From the NCBI RefSeq assembly GCF_052857255.1, contig NC_135497.1:188013127-188077126 (forward strand): a stretch of DNA of 64,000 nucleotides. Reading direction: 5' to 3'. The notes beneath the pieces were generated by a model that saw only the letters and a list, made by a program, of their open reading frames with translations, made no database searches and had not been told where the DNA came from. Both the position numbers and the translations under genes were made by a program. The first letter of the stretch is position 1. Each line of letters opens with the position of its first letter. The stretch is from Amblyomma americanum. Its lineage: Eukaryota > Arthropoda > Arachnida > Ixodida > Ixodidae. This document shows, piece by piece, positions 32,807-42,287 of this stretch.

Positions 32807-33471
32807 TAGGGAGACTGGCCTGGACAGGTGGAAATCCCGAGTTTGATCCTGGGAGCAGGATGAATTGTTCTTTAGCTACAAAGTTTCTATAAAAGCTGTA
32901 TAGCTATCCGTTGTAGCCATACGGATGCTAATTAGTAAGTACTCTCTTATTCAATAATGTGCCACAATGCAATTAACAAATGATTGAAATCACCCATTAT
33001 GTAAGACAAGGCCTCTCATACTCGCATAATTTGCGGCAAGATGCCGACTAACAAATTTTGGCATCAGAAAGAAAAAAAGCAGCACGCAATATGAACCAGC
33101 TGTCAACCCCATTTCTACATTCCATTATACGCCTCCTATTATTAGTCTCAAATTATCAAGCAATGGCTTACTTAGCCAGTACCAGCGTGCCACAGCAGCC
33201 TTCATCCATGGTTCCCTAAATCAGCCCTTATTGGAGTATGCATACATGCCTATCACAGGTACTGAACTGCTTTTCAGTTGGTCGGTCAACAGTGACCATA
33301 AAAATTCCTTGCATTTTCCAAAGAAACTAGGTGCCAGGCAGAAGCCTGCACTGCATCGCACGACCTATGCCCCTATGTACTTTTAACACAATACTACAAG
33401 CTCTTCCCCAAAGGATCTTGATCGTGCTTGTCCAGTAATGTTTAGAAGAACTTCTTGTTGGGCTAGTTGGT

Positions 33472-33583
33472 GCATTGCTTTGAAGAACCACGTTGTGCAT
33501 TCAAAAGAGAGAAACACAGGAAAAGGCCAAGGCCTTTCCCTGTGTTTCTCTCTTTTGAATGCGCAATGTGGCTCTTCAAAGTT
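33472..33583. repeat. near-perfect hairpin repeat
   Basis: GCATTCAAAAGAGAGAAACA, followed by CAGGAAAAGGCC, is mirrored by AAGGCCTTTCCCTGTGTTTC and then TCTCTTTTGAATGCGCAATG. The arms are about 54 bp with no real spacer and few mismatches. It sits in a Prp4 intron and resembles the hairpin at 31511 in form but not in sequence. Confidence 0.85.
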
Positions 33584-34298
33584 GTCCAGTGATGCAGCTA
33601 AAAGTAGGTGTTAGAACGACCAGCAGCAAACAAAATGACCATCGGCTCATACCACAAGCTCGGCTTATCTACAGGGCCCCCGATTCAACCTGCACTTTTG
33701 TTTTTCAAAGCTCTCTTTCTCAGCATTACTAGCATATGCTGAGAGCTACATAGACACACACTATATATGGCATGACCAGTTTAGCTCACACACTGCTGCT
33801 ATGGCAGCATCTGCAGCATCTATCCCCTCCCCACCCGCTTTCATCCAATCCCTTGGAATACAAAAGGAAGGAAAAAACACTGAATTTCTTTGTGGCTGGA
33901 GGCACAGCCTAACACTGAAGGTTGCAGTCTCCACGGAAGTGCAGAGCACACACTCGAGTTCCAGGCTGCATGTTTAGACTGCTGAACAATTAAGAATTTT
34001 CGTGTTTTCGGTGTTCTGGAAACTTTTGTTTGCTCCTGTACAGGCACTATGAAAGAGAGGACCACGTTTGCCTTCACGAACCAAACACACTTCTCCACTG
34101 AACTTTGAATTCAGTGCAGGGATAATTCTTCAGCTGGTGGGAAAGTAGCAAGGAAAGGGATTCCCTTTAAAACTCCTTGTACCTGTAAATGCAAGTGCCA
34201 AGCACATCAAGAATGGTAAGCAACAAATCTGCAGTCACATCATGCTTGAAAATGTGTAAAGCCAGATATGCCGGCAAATGAAAAAGAACAATGCATAC
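33584..34298. other. Prp4 intron sequence, nothing recognised
   Basis: No repeat or exon seen. A long minus-strand open frame at 33841-34098 ends near a stretch of ordinary intron and has no recognisable similarity. Confidence 0.45.
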
Positions 34299-34371
34299 AA
34301 ATTGGTTCGCCCATTTCTCGCAATGTTGACTTGACTTCAGTGTCATCTGTCGATACATTGATTTGGCGAGC
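34299..34371 (-). CDS. PRPF4: PRPF4 exon: [24 protein letters not shown]
   Basis: The 73-bp exon encodes [20 protein letters not shown] followed by GEPI, nearly identical to the human [20 protein letters not shown] and GEPI. The acceptor TTCTTGCAG precedes 34371 and the donor ATTT|GTATGC follows 34299. It begins in phase 0, directly after the GC-donor intron, and ends in phase 1. Confidence 0.96.
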
Positions 34372-34447
34372 CTGCAAGAAAGAAGAAGAAAGGCTTATAT
34401 ACTCTTAACTACATAAAAGACCACAAAGAAAACAAGGTTTTATTTGC
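34372..34447 (-). other. GC-AG intron of PRPF4, 76 bp
   Basis: On the minus strand the intron reads AAG|GCAAAT at the donor and TTCTTGCAG at the acceptor. Only this boundary keeps the conserved [15 protein letters not shown] protein continuous in phase 0. The nearest GT downstream (ACCTT|GTTTTC) would insert ANKTL residues and shift the phase. GC donors are a known minor class of U2 introns, so this is a natural site or a single-base variant of GTAAAT. Confidence 0.85.
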
Positions 34448-34521
34448 CTTTTTTCTTCTCTCGAATTCTTCGAGTAGCTGCTGTTTGTCCCGACCACCTT
34501 CATCTTCAATGTCCATGTACT
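34448..34521 (-). CDS. PRPF4: PRPF4 exon: YMDIEDEGGRDKQQLLEEFERRKK
   Basis: The exon encodes EYMDIEDEGGRDKQQLLEEF then ERRKK, matching the human [20 protein letters not shown] then ERRKR. The acceptor TTTCCAG precedes 34521. The donor after 34448 is GC. The first two bases complete a glutamate codon from the upstream exon (G|AG), and the exon ends in phase 0. Confidence 0.95.
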
Positions 34522-35291
34522 CTGGAAAGGCATAGTAGTCTCATGTAACCAACATCAAAACAAAGCACAACTACAAATTGGAAGTGCCCTGTGTTAGGAA
34601 ATAAAAATAGTATGAGGGAGCACAACACACACACATGTGGTGAGGCATACCACTTAGCTCACATAGTACAGGAATACTGAATATGTTTGGTATTATATAT
34701 TATGTTTCATAGGCTCTCTAGACACTGCAAAATTTTGTATCAATTCTGCTACTAAACCCACTAGCAGTATAAATTCATGGTCAGGTTGAAATCAGATTCC
34801 TGTCACACTATTTTATTCATTCATGATACCCTCAGGACCAATGAACAGACCTTAAAAAGGAGAGCAGTTACCAATGTCAAAATAAGCACTCACAAAAAAT
34901 GTTTAATATGGCACAGATATGATCCTATTTATGTAATGCTATCTATAGGCACATGTACTTGTGAATCTTAATACAAATATGAGCAGGCTTATCCACAGCA
35001 GTGGAGCAGTGTGCTGCTGAACAAATAAAGTGAAATATTAGTGCAGCTACTCCATCAAGAATACGCTGCTAGTGCATTTGTCATTTGCATGACTATGGTG
35101 CTATGCTCAAGTGCCAGCACTGCAGGTGAAACCTAGTACTTGTGTTAAAAATTCACTTTCTTTGCTCTCCACAGCACTCTACACAAGCGTACTAATGTCT
35201 GTACTTGCTCAGTAGACAAAAAGACAGTGCTCCAACACCAACATGATGTTGCTTGAACGTCATGTCACGAAATGACAACATGAACGCTTAC
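34522..35291. other. Prp4 intron sequence, nothing recognised
   Basis: AT-rich intron; no repeat, exon or RNA gene recognised. Confidence 0.5.
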
Positions 35292-35503
35292 CATCAGATA
35301 TGTGAATGTTTCCAGAGGCCATGGCAGCTTTGAGGTCCATGCTTTGTGAATCTTCATCGCTACCATTTTCAACTGCTGGATCTTTTTCTGCCAACCTCTG
35401 ACGCTCTTTCTCTTCAAGGCTTCCATAGTGTACCACCTTCTGACGTTTGATGTATGCAATGTCTTCGTCATCGGACATTTCTTCTTCGTCTGACTTGACC
35501 AAG
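35292..35503 (-). CDS. PRPF4: PRPF4 first coding exon seen: acidic N-terminus and HYGSLEEKERQR
   Basis: The exon encodes LVKSDEEEMSDDEDIAYIKR, QKVVHYGSLEEKERQRLAEK and later MDLKAAMASGNIHISDG. HYGSLEEKER and the A-GNI-I box are conserved in Prp4. The acceptor TTTGTTTCAG precedes 35503 and the donor GATG|GTAAGC follows 35292. If no upstream coding exon exists, translation would start at ATG 35478 (MSDDED). An upstream exon would have to end in phase 2, so the true start is unresolved. Confidence 0.93.
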
Positions 35504-36226
35504 CTGAAACAAATGATCCGGCATGGCGTGAAAAGGAGCTCTACACACCTAAGCATATACTACCACCCCACCCTCAAGGTATCACAGAAAAAGAACAGCA
35601 GGAGAACAAACCTTTACATCTGCACAAGCCGTTTCATTGTTTACATGTCAAGTATACCAGACAAACTTGTAAATGTCACACAGAAAAACAAAAGGCACTG
35701 TCTATTGTGCTGGCAGCTGGGATGATTTTCATGCTAAAATTCTTGTACTTGCCTCTGATATGCTGCAGAAAACTATGCAACATTTTTGTGCTGTTAGACA
35801 ACAATATTCCCTCGAAAACTGATCATTTTGGTACTCTCATAGCTGGCCTTTCACAAAACAAAGCCCTATGTTTCCTGGTGGTCTGCATACGTTGGAAATT
35901 TTCATCACCAGAAACTTTACTGCTGCTTGGGATGCATGCGACTGCAAACAGGGACGTATCTAGGCCATCCTTCCAGGCCAGTCTTCATGAAGACAACTAA
36001 AAATACCCCGCTTTCCAGTTTATAAGAGGCGAAAACAGCACGACAAATTCACGGCATGAAATTTTAACATATTTAACATTAACTACATGCAGTCCACTGT
36101 CAATGTACCCTTAGCCATAAAAAAAAAATAAAGCACAGAAGCCGAGCTCCAGACTTAGGCGCACCCACGCGCGGCCTGCAGACCACTAATTCGATTTTTT
36201 GTCGCACTTCACACAAACTCGCTTAC
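35504..36226. other. first Prp4 intron and upstream sequence
   Basis: I recognise no exon here. If an additional coding exon ending in phase 2 exists, it should lie in this interval; none is obvious. Confidence 0.4.
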
Positions 36227-36300
36227 TGCTTCCATTTTCGGCTATGTCGAGCCGAATGGATTGCGATCTTATCAGACTTGGACTCCGAAAGTATCCAGCA
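36227..36300 (-). promoter_or_regulatory. possible Prp4 5' exon, with splice donor
   Basis: On the minus strand GCCGAAAATGGAAGCA is followed by the strong donor GTAAGCGAG at 36226. Spliced to 35503, the ATG at 36235 would give a short upstream frame that ends before or overlaps ATG 35478, because the phases do not match. The block is relatively CpG-rich, as expected of a promoter-proximal region, and faces the divergent ORF at 36244. The transcription start cannot be seen from sequence alone. Confidence 0.4.
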
Positions 36301-36417
36301 GCCGAGGAGGATGACAAAACTACCAAAGGAACTACTCTCAAGCTGTACTATCTAGCCGAGCAGTTCTGTTGGCTGCGGCCAAAAGGAGCAGTGCCGGTAA
36401 ACCGGAGCAGTGAATAA
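36244..36417 (+). CDS. possible divergent small ORF, unknown function
   Basis: The ATG at 36244 opens MSSRMDCDLIRLGLRKYPAA, then EEDDKTTKGTTLKLYYLAEQ and FCWLRPKGAVPVNRSSE. The stop falls at 36415-36417. GTAAACCGG at about 36395 could instead be a splice donor of a longer gene. It starts within 10 bp of the suspected Prp4 5' exon on the opposite strand. I do not recognise the family. It could equally be 5' untranslated sequence of Prp4 read on the wrong strand. Confidence 0.3.
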   Translation: MSSRMDCDLIRLGLRKYPAAEEDDKTTKGTTLKLYYLAEQFCWLRPKGAVPVNRSSE

Positions 36418-36974
36418 AGCAAACTCTTCTCGCTTCGCAATAAGTAGCCAATCAGAGGTGGATGCCGGCAGAATTTCAGCCCAGTGACTCTACCGGCTGC
36501 AAGTAGAAAACACTGCCAAAATAAAAATAAGCAGGCCTGTTTCCTGCCGTCTCATTCCTCACACCAACCACACGACTTTCGAGTTACTGTTATACAATAA
36601 AAAAAAAACCTACACTTGCAGCATGCAAATTAATACGTTCAATGCATCTCCCTGGTTTTAACGAAGTTCAAATCGCAGAACATGTTTGCCGCCGCCGGCT
36701 TCACGAGACGTCTGGACCACCCTCGTGTAATTCGCACAACAAAAACTCCATGCAACAACACAACGCCAGCACGCACAGGCTAGGCGACTGGGAAACGTGC
36801 AGTGGCTTAACGGTGATATATATATATATATATTACCAGAGCTTGGAAACTGGAGCGCGACCTACACCACCACTGCGATCGCAGTTCACGTACCGTCAAG
36901 AAATTCCGGTACAAGCCCACCAGCCACCACGCTTCCCCTAACTGATGGCTCGACAAGAGCAAGACCTACTGAAC
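36418..36974. other. intergenic, nothing recognised apart from a TA run
   Basis: A (TA)n run occurs at 36812-36832. No gene-like pattern was seen. Confidence 0.5.
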
Positions 36975-37254
36975 TATAGACCTGCACATTTGGCGAAGTC
37001 CTATGGGACTGCGTGCGCCAAGTTTCGTAAACTTTTTGGCCGTTGCAGGCGCTCGGTTGACCTGTTTGTTTGTCATCATCATCATCTGCTTTTCACATAT
37101 GATTTCTCTTCTCTCACTGACTTCCTCCGCATTTGTCCTGTCTTATTATTTTGAAACCTAGTAATGAACGATGCAAATATGACATTTCTTCAAATCCTAG
37201 CGGTGAATATTTTGTTTGCGCGCATGCAAGCGTGAGACTTTCTGGCATCTTTGC

Positions 37255-37555
37255 TAAGGCAATGGCTGGTCCGGAGTTCCCGGGTTCGAACCCGACCGCG
37301 GCGGCTGCGTTTTTATGAAAGAAAAACGCTAAGGCGCCCGTGTGCTGTGCGATGTCAGTGCACGTTAAAGATCCCCAGGTGGTCGAAATTATTCCGGAGC
37401 CCTCCACTACGGCACCTATTTCTTCCTTTCTTCTTTCACTCCCTCCCTTATCCCTTCCCATATGGCGCGGTTCAGGTGTCCAACGATATATGAGACAGAT
37501 ACTGCGCCATTTCCTTTCCCCAAAAACCAATTATTATTATTATTATTATTATATT
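37255..37555 (+). repeat. Ruka-type SINE, 5'-truncated
   Basis: It begins in the middle of the tRNA head (TCCCGGGTTCGAACCCGACC, B box). It continues through GCACGTTAAAGATCCCCAGG to CCCCAAAAACCAATTATTAT and a short TTA tail. The next copy follows immediately, and the left foldback arm is interrupted by this pair. Confidence 0.88.
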
Positions 37556-37859
37556 GCCCCGCCGCGGTGGCTCAGTGGTTAGGGCGCTCGACTACTGATC
37601 CGGAGTTCCCGGGTTCGAACCCGACCGCGGCGGCTGCGTTTTTATGGAGGAAAAACGCTAAGGCGCCCGTGTGCTGTGCGATGTCAGTGCACGTTAAAGA
37701 TCCCCAGGTGGTCGAAATTATTCCGGAGCCCTCCACTACGGCACCTATTCTTCTTTTATTCTTTCACTCCCTCCTTTATCCCTTCCCTTACGGCGTGGTT
37801 CAGGTGTCCAACGATATATGAGACAGATACTGCGCCATTTCCTTTCCCCCCAAAAACCA

Positions 37860-37924
<65 letters not shown>
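37556..37924 (+). repeat. full Ruka-type SINE with long (ATT)n tail
   Basis: The head is GCCCCGCCGCGGTGGCTCAG, with A box at about 37568 (TGGCTCAGTGGTTAGGGCGC) and B box at 37611 (GGTTCGAACCC). The body matches the previous copy almost base for base. The tail is an uninterrupted ATT microsatellite of about 20 units (37860-37921). The near identity of the two copies suggests recent insertions. Confidence 0.92.
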
Positions 37925-38503
37925 AGGCAATGGAGGAATGATGAATACACAAAAAGTAGACAAATGACAAAAGTATTACGTCCTTGAAGTAAAATAAACA
38001 ACGCTTCTTGCTCAACAGGTTAAATGTGGCGCTACGCCGCCCGTAGGTGCCCTTTCCTAGCGGGAAAAGGCATGAACTAGAAGGTGCGCGCTGGAGCAGT
38101 GCCAAGTGTGCAGGTCTGTAGTTCAGTAGGTGTTGTTTACAACTGCCTTCAGAATTTCGCAACGCCGCCGGTTACACCGCACGTGAGAACTTAAAGAGTG
38201 ATATTATTGGCATCAAAATAAGAAGTAGTTGATATTTAAAAACAAGAGCTCTTTATTTCTTAACAAAGTTTGAGCAACCTTGGCAAAATAGTGCATGAAC
38301 GTTGTCCACGTTGATGGTTGCAAACCATAGAGTTTCTCTAAAGGGAAAGCTGGCGGCGCTGCACCTGAGCAAGACCTACGGAACAAGAGACCTGCACACT
38401 TCGCGCTGCTCCAGCACGCACCTTCTAGTTCATGTCTTTTGCCGCTAGGGAAGGGCACCTACGGGCGGCGTGGCGCTACAATTAACCTGTTGAGTAGGGT
38501 GCT

Positions 38504-38766
38504 TCAATGCTGACGTCGCCGTTCCCGGGTGGAGACAACTTAAGAGACGACGCCATATTGAATCACAACTGGCCTCTCCCATGTACCGCGAAATGCTCAA
38601 CCGGTAGCCCAATGTAGCTCTCGCTGCAAAAGTCCGTTCAAGTTAAAGCACTTTGAAGCGCACCGAGAGCATTAACGGCGCCGTTACAAACGCTAGCGCC
38701 TCTGATCCGGTGTGATTCAATATGGCGGCGCCGCTGAAGTTGTCTCCACCCCGGCGCTGGCATTGA
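38504..38766. mobile_element. 263-bp palindromic MITE inside the foldback right arm
   Basis: Left TCAATGCTGACGTCGCCGTT, then GGGTGGAGACAACTT. The right end inward has TCAATGCCAGCGCCGGGGTG, then GAGACAACTTCAG. Both arms continue to CGCCATATTGAATCACA. The arms are about 65 bp. Its insertion explains why the right foldback arm is longer than the left at that point. Confidence 0.75.
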
Positions 38767-39136
38767 GGAACCTTACCTATGAGCAAGGTGGCGTCGATTA
38801 TATTACTTCAAGAATTTAATAGTTTTGCATTTGTCTACGTTTTGAGTATTCATCATTCATCCATTGCCTTAGCAAAGATGCCAGAAAGTCTCCCGCATGC
38901 ATGCGCGCAAACAAAATATTCACCGCTAGTATTTAAAAATATGTCGCATTTGCATCGTTAATTTCTAGGTTTTTAAATAATAAGACAGGACAAAGTCACA
39001 GGGATGCAGTGAGAGAAGAGAAATCATTTGTGAAAAGCAGATGATGATGATGACAAACAGGTCAATTGAGCGCCCTTAACGGCCAAAAAGTTAACGAAAG
39101 TTGGCGCACGGACCCCGTCAACTGTGTAGGTCTCTA

Positions 39137-39169
39137 TATAGTGCCTAGAATATACTGGCTAGTGTGCCG
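39137..39169 (+). repeat. left terminal inverted repeat of P-like element
   Basis: 33 bp with no mismatch to the reverse complement of 44761-44793. The next base outward of the match differs (G here, T on the other side). Confidence 0.93.
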
Positions 39170-39203
39170 GGCGCCAGCGCTGCGCAATGGGAGCAGGTGG
39201 CAC

Positions 39204-39241
39204 CTAGAGTCACTAATAAAGACTTTATTTAGTGACTCTAG
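39204..39241. repeat. palindrome in the P-like left subterminal region
   Basis: CTAGAGTCACTAA (39204-39216) is exactly mirrored by TTAGTGACTCTAG (39229-39241), leaving a 12-bp loop. GTGGCACC flanks the palindrome on both sides. It resembles a small foldback insertion or a recombination product and interrupts the otherwise symmetrical subterminal sequence. Confidence 0.75.
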
Positions 39242-39628
39242 TGGCACCGTTTGCAATGAAAGCCCACCGATGGCGGCAGAGGGCGCTGCTTGTCGGGAGG
39301 GTGCTGCCGCAGCAGACGACGCGGTTTTCTCGCTTCGGAAGGCAGCGACCTGGTCTTGTGCGTGCGCGATTAACCTGCTTGTGCACGAAATTTTGTTGAC
39401 TGAGGTGCAGTGTATGTTGTCCTGTGTGGCTCCTTGCACATGAAAGTCGACGCATCCGCTCCTCCGAGCAGTTCTGTGGTGATTTCGTCGGTTTTGTGCG
39501 CGCGTTCTGTGCGTGCGTGTATCCGTTCTGCGTGCTTTCACCGTGTAGTCAAAGCATGCACTGAGCTCTCGATTGTTTTTTTTTCCGTGTCCACCACTAA
39601 ACGAGCTACATGTGACTGCACAAAAAAG

Positions 39629-40126
39629 ATGTCAAAGCCAAAGCGACAGTGCAAAGAGAAGACTTGCTTTGTGCCAATGTGTAAAAGCGGTTACCGCTCG
39701 AACAAGGAACGTGTTTCCATGTTTACTGCACCATCTGATGCTACGCGGCTTGCAGAATGGGAAAGAAACATCAAAAGAGAGGACAGAAGGCTGACGCCAG
39801 CTGCTGTGGTTTGCGAGAAACATTTTGAGAGCAGTTGTATCGAGCGCACATTCAATGTCAGCGTAAATGGTGTTACCAGCGAGCTTCCCCGCGATAAACC
39901 GCGCCTGAAACCCGACGCCGTGCCTTCGATATTCACGCATTACCCAGAACACATTCTGCCTAAAGTGTCAGCTAAAAGAAAAACTAGAAATCTGTGCCAG
40001 CAAGAGCCTCCAGCAAAGCGTCACAGGCGTGCTGCGTCGGAAGCCTCCGAGTTGTGCTCAGGCATTGATAATGCTGAATCGGTGAGCATGGAAGCATCTG
40101 ACCAACAGCGGAGCTGCAGTAACTGA
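39629..40126 (+). CDS. P-like transposase: THAP DNA-binding domain segment
   Basis: ATG 39629 starts MSKPKRQCKEKTCFVPMCKS. The THAP zinc residues are C-4-C in CFVPMC and C-2-H in VVCEKHFES, with the family's AVPSIF ending. The segment continues to a basic stretch (AKRKTRNLCQQEPPAKRHRR, like a nuclear localisation signal) and stops at 40126. The start was chosen because it places the THAP domain at the N-terminus, as in known members. Confidence 0.9.
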   Translation: MSKPKRQCKEKTCFVPMCKSGYRSNKERVSMFTAPSDATRLAEWERNIKREDRRLTPAAVVCEKHFESSCIERTFNVSVNGVTSELPRDKPRLKPDAVPSIFTHYPEHILPKVSAKRKTRNLCQQEPPAKRHRRAASEASELCSGIDNAESVSMEASDQQRSCSN

Positions 40127-40562
40127 AAAGTGCACCACCCCACGCTGTGTTTCTGCAGAAGGAAGCGCTGGCGAAGCGCAAAATGCTGGTGACGAACGAC
40201 CACGAACAACCAAGGATCGTCTCCATCCATTCTCCAACGTCGCTATTCCAGTGACATGGATGAAAGTGCCATCCGTGACAGTCGATTCATTAGCGTACGC
40301 CTATTGTGAGGCTGAAAAAAATAACTTCGCTAACCTCTTCATTGAAAAGATGGTAGCATTTGCAAAGCCATTACTTGATGGACAATCAGTGGTAGCCACG
40401 GTTTACCTCAGGGGAAGGGAAAAGTCAAAACACATCGTCACAACTTGCGAAGAGGCCGAAACTTTGATCAAGGAAGTTGCCTTGACAAATCTTTGTGATG
40501 GATGCGGCATAAAGCCGGCCTCAGGAAAGCACACCTCCTACAAAGGAATGATTTTTTTCTGA
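40088..40562 (+). CDS. P-like transposase: second segment, different frame
   Basis: The frame opens after a stop near 40086 and overlaps the end of the first segment. It carries VTWMKVPSVTVDSLAYAYCE and AETLIKEVALTNLCDGCGIK, a CxxC pair, then stops in a run of seven T at about 40555. Removing a single T would join it to the next segment, so the break looks like a slipped homopolymer. Confidence 0.75.
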
Positions 40563-41179
40563 GAAGTGTTCATTATCTGTGAGGTCTGAAGGTGAATCCT
40601 GCGCTTTCTGCAAGTACCAAAGGATTCTGGCTCAAAACCAAGCGTGCAGAAAAAAGCAAAGCACAAGTGAAATTGCCAGAAAATCTGATGAAAAGAAACA
40701 GTGCAGGAACATTTCTCGAAGCCTGTCAAGAACCAAGAAAAGATTGGCAAATGCAAGGATACAGGTGGCTCACATGAAAGAGCGAAATGAGGCTCTTAGT
40801 GAAGAGACATTTAACAGCAAAATTAAATCTCTTCCCTCAAAGCAGCAGCTGGTTGTAAAGAGTTGTTTCCTTGCTGCAAGGCGAAAATCACACAAGGGAA
40901 TGCGATACGATGATGAGTGGGTTTTAGAATGTATGCTGATGAGGATGCGAAGCCCGAAGTTGTATGAACATCTCCGCAGACAGTCTATTATGGTTCTGCC
41001 AGGGCAAACTTGCCTGAAAAAGTACCTACAGCGCTTCAAGGGTGGCTTTGGTCTCAGTACAAAGGTCTTCGATGCCCTAAATGAAAAAAAAACAGAGACC
41101 ATGGATGCTTACAGTCGTCACGATGGCCTCGTCATTGACGAAATAAAGCTTTCGGAGCACCTAAATGTGAAATCAGCTG
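40563..41179 (+). CDS. P-like transposase: coiled region and start of catalytic core
   Basis: The segment includes SEGESCAFCKYQRILAQNQA (second half of a CxxC set), a Lys/Arg-rich helical stretch, and the family core RYDDEWVLECMLMRMRSPKL. It ends with DGLVIDEIKLSEHLNVKSAG, containing the first catalytic aspartate (VID). The exon ends at the donor GCTG|GTGAGT. Confidence 0.88.
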
Positions 41180-42287
41180 GTGAGTATAGCTGCAATGAAT
41201 TCTTGGACCGTTCTGTGTATACGGTAAAAGCTCTTTGATTCAAACCCCGCAATGCGAAAATACGCATAATTCGAACTGCCGGCGCGGTCCCGGCCAACGC
41301 TATGCAAGTCTATGGCGTTGCACGCTCGCTGTTTCGGAAGCTACGGGTCTCGCACCGGTTAAGGAGGTTGTGTACATACAGGTATCGGTGCGGCAAGCGA
41401 TCGTCCAAATAGCCCCCCTCAAAGCTGAATTCTGTGCTGCAGAATCACTCGCGCACCTCTGACTTGCGCTGAATGGCAGGCGTGATGGCGGACGGACGGC
41501 CTCATCTACAAGAGCGGACACACTGATAGTTTCGATTTTGCTTTTCTGAAACGTACGCCCAACCGCACTAGCCAGCCAGCCAAACCCAGCTACGCGCCGT
41601 TTATAGCGTTGGTTGGCTGTTTCGCTAATCTTCCCTATCCACATTTTTTTCTTGCCGCTTCAGAGCTGCTGAGCAATGCCGTATTCATCGCCCGTGAATC
41701 TTCCGCGCTTGCGGCGTGCGATGCACTAGCGGCAGAGCTCCACCGCTAAAAATAGTGATTGTTGCGCCGTTCTCATCTAAAATAACAAGCAACTACTGCC
41801 AAGTCTTTCACCAAATAAATTTACCGCGATGCAAGCAGTTCTTGTCAGTTTTTTTTTTCGGGGTCATTAGATAGTTCGAACTTAATTTCAGACTATGCGA
41901 ACATTTTTTCCGGTGCATTGAAGCACGAATCAGCGAGCTTTTACAGTATGAGAAAAATACGATGTTCTGCTAAGCACTACAATATTGCTCGAGCCGTGCA
42001 GTGCTCTGGTAATATTCGATCGTCAAGTCTTTTAATAATAATAATAATTGGTTTTGGGGGAAAGGAAATGGCGCAGTATCTGTCTCATATATCGTTGGAC
42101 ACCTGAACCGCGCCGTAAGGGAAGGGATAAAGGAGGGAGTGAAAGAAGAAAGGAAGAAAAAAAAAGACTTTTAGCACGTGTTTCTTTTTATGCTGGTTTA
42201 GCACCTTTGTCATATTCTGATCTGTGTTGAGAGATGTCTGCGCATAAAACAAGGTGTTTTTCCTGTGCTTTTTTTTTTACAATTCAG
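41180..42287 (+). other. first intron of the P-like gene, 1108 bp, invaded by repeats
   Basis: The donor is GTGAGT at 41180 and the acceptor TTTTACAATTCAG ends at 42287; the intron is phase 1 (G|GT). The intron contains pogo-like ATTCGAAC motifs (about 41240-41900, possible MITE) and a reversed SINE piece at 42036-42165. The other two introns are 84 and 128 bp, so this one has probably grown by insertion. Confidence 0.8.
42036..42165 (-). repeat. SINE tail fragment inside the P-like intron
   Basis: On the minus strand it reads CACTCCCTCCTTTATCCCTT, GGTGTCCAACGATATATGAG and GCGCCATTTCCTTTCCCCCA, then an ATT tail. This is the 3' half of the Ruka-type SINE at 37556-37924. Its presence shows the P-like element was in place before this SINE moved. 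Confidence 0.85.

Larger units (their letters stand above)
2387..36300 (-). other. PRPF4: Prp4/PRPF4 gene locus (U4/U6 snRNP protein), 3' end outside window
   Basis: PRPF4 is a core protein of the U4/U6.U5 tri-snRNP, works in the nucleus, and binds the complex through a seven-bladed WD40 propeller. Nine exons on the minus strand can be chained with matching intron phases: 35503-35292, 34521-34448, 34371-34299, 30994-30850, 20225-20051, 13939-13881, 7653-7437, 7348-7226 and 2498-2387. They cover the HYGSLEEKER motif, the Prp4 motif and WD repeats up to about the fourth blade. Two gaps remain. One is about 30 residues that should lie between 13940 and 20050; the other is the C-terminal blades, which fall beyond the left edge. 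Introns are unusually rich in transposons. The 5' non-coding exon is uncertain and probably near 36.2-36.3 kb. Confidence 0.93.
36975..39136. repeat. large inverted-repeat (foldback) block with nested insertions
   Basis: The left arm (about 36975-37262 and 37922-38130) is mirrored on the right (about 38367-38500 and 38770-39130). The shared pieces are the CGCCAAGTTTCGTAAACTTT type; GGTGAATATTTTGTTTGCGC with GCATGCAAGCGTGAGACTTT; ATTCATCATTCCTCCATTGC; and CGCCGCCCGTAGGTGCCCTT. SINEs have split the left arm and a palindromic MITE has split the right arm. The outer right end abuts the P-like element. Confidence 0.75.

Noticed and set aside
31511..33583. CRISPR-like or regular repeat-spacer array
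   Set aside because: The repeats here are a two-unit minisatellite and two hairpins in a eukaryotic intron, with no regular spacers.
40081..40158. Intron TCG|GTGAGC ... TTTCTGCAG in the P-like gene
   Set aside because: Both splice motifs look good, but joining them gives a frame that stops soon after. A simple frameshift fits the protein better.
41235..41462. Plus-strand frame inside the P-like intron as an extra exon
   Set aside because: The GTGAGT donor at 41180 and the acceptor at 42287 restore the known protein order without it, and the sequence resembles a pogo-type MITE.
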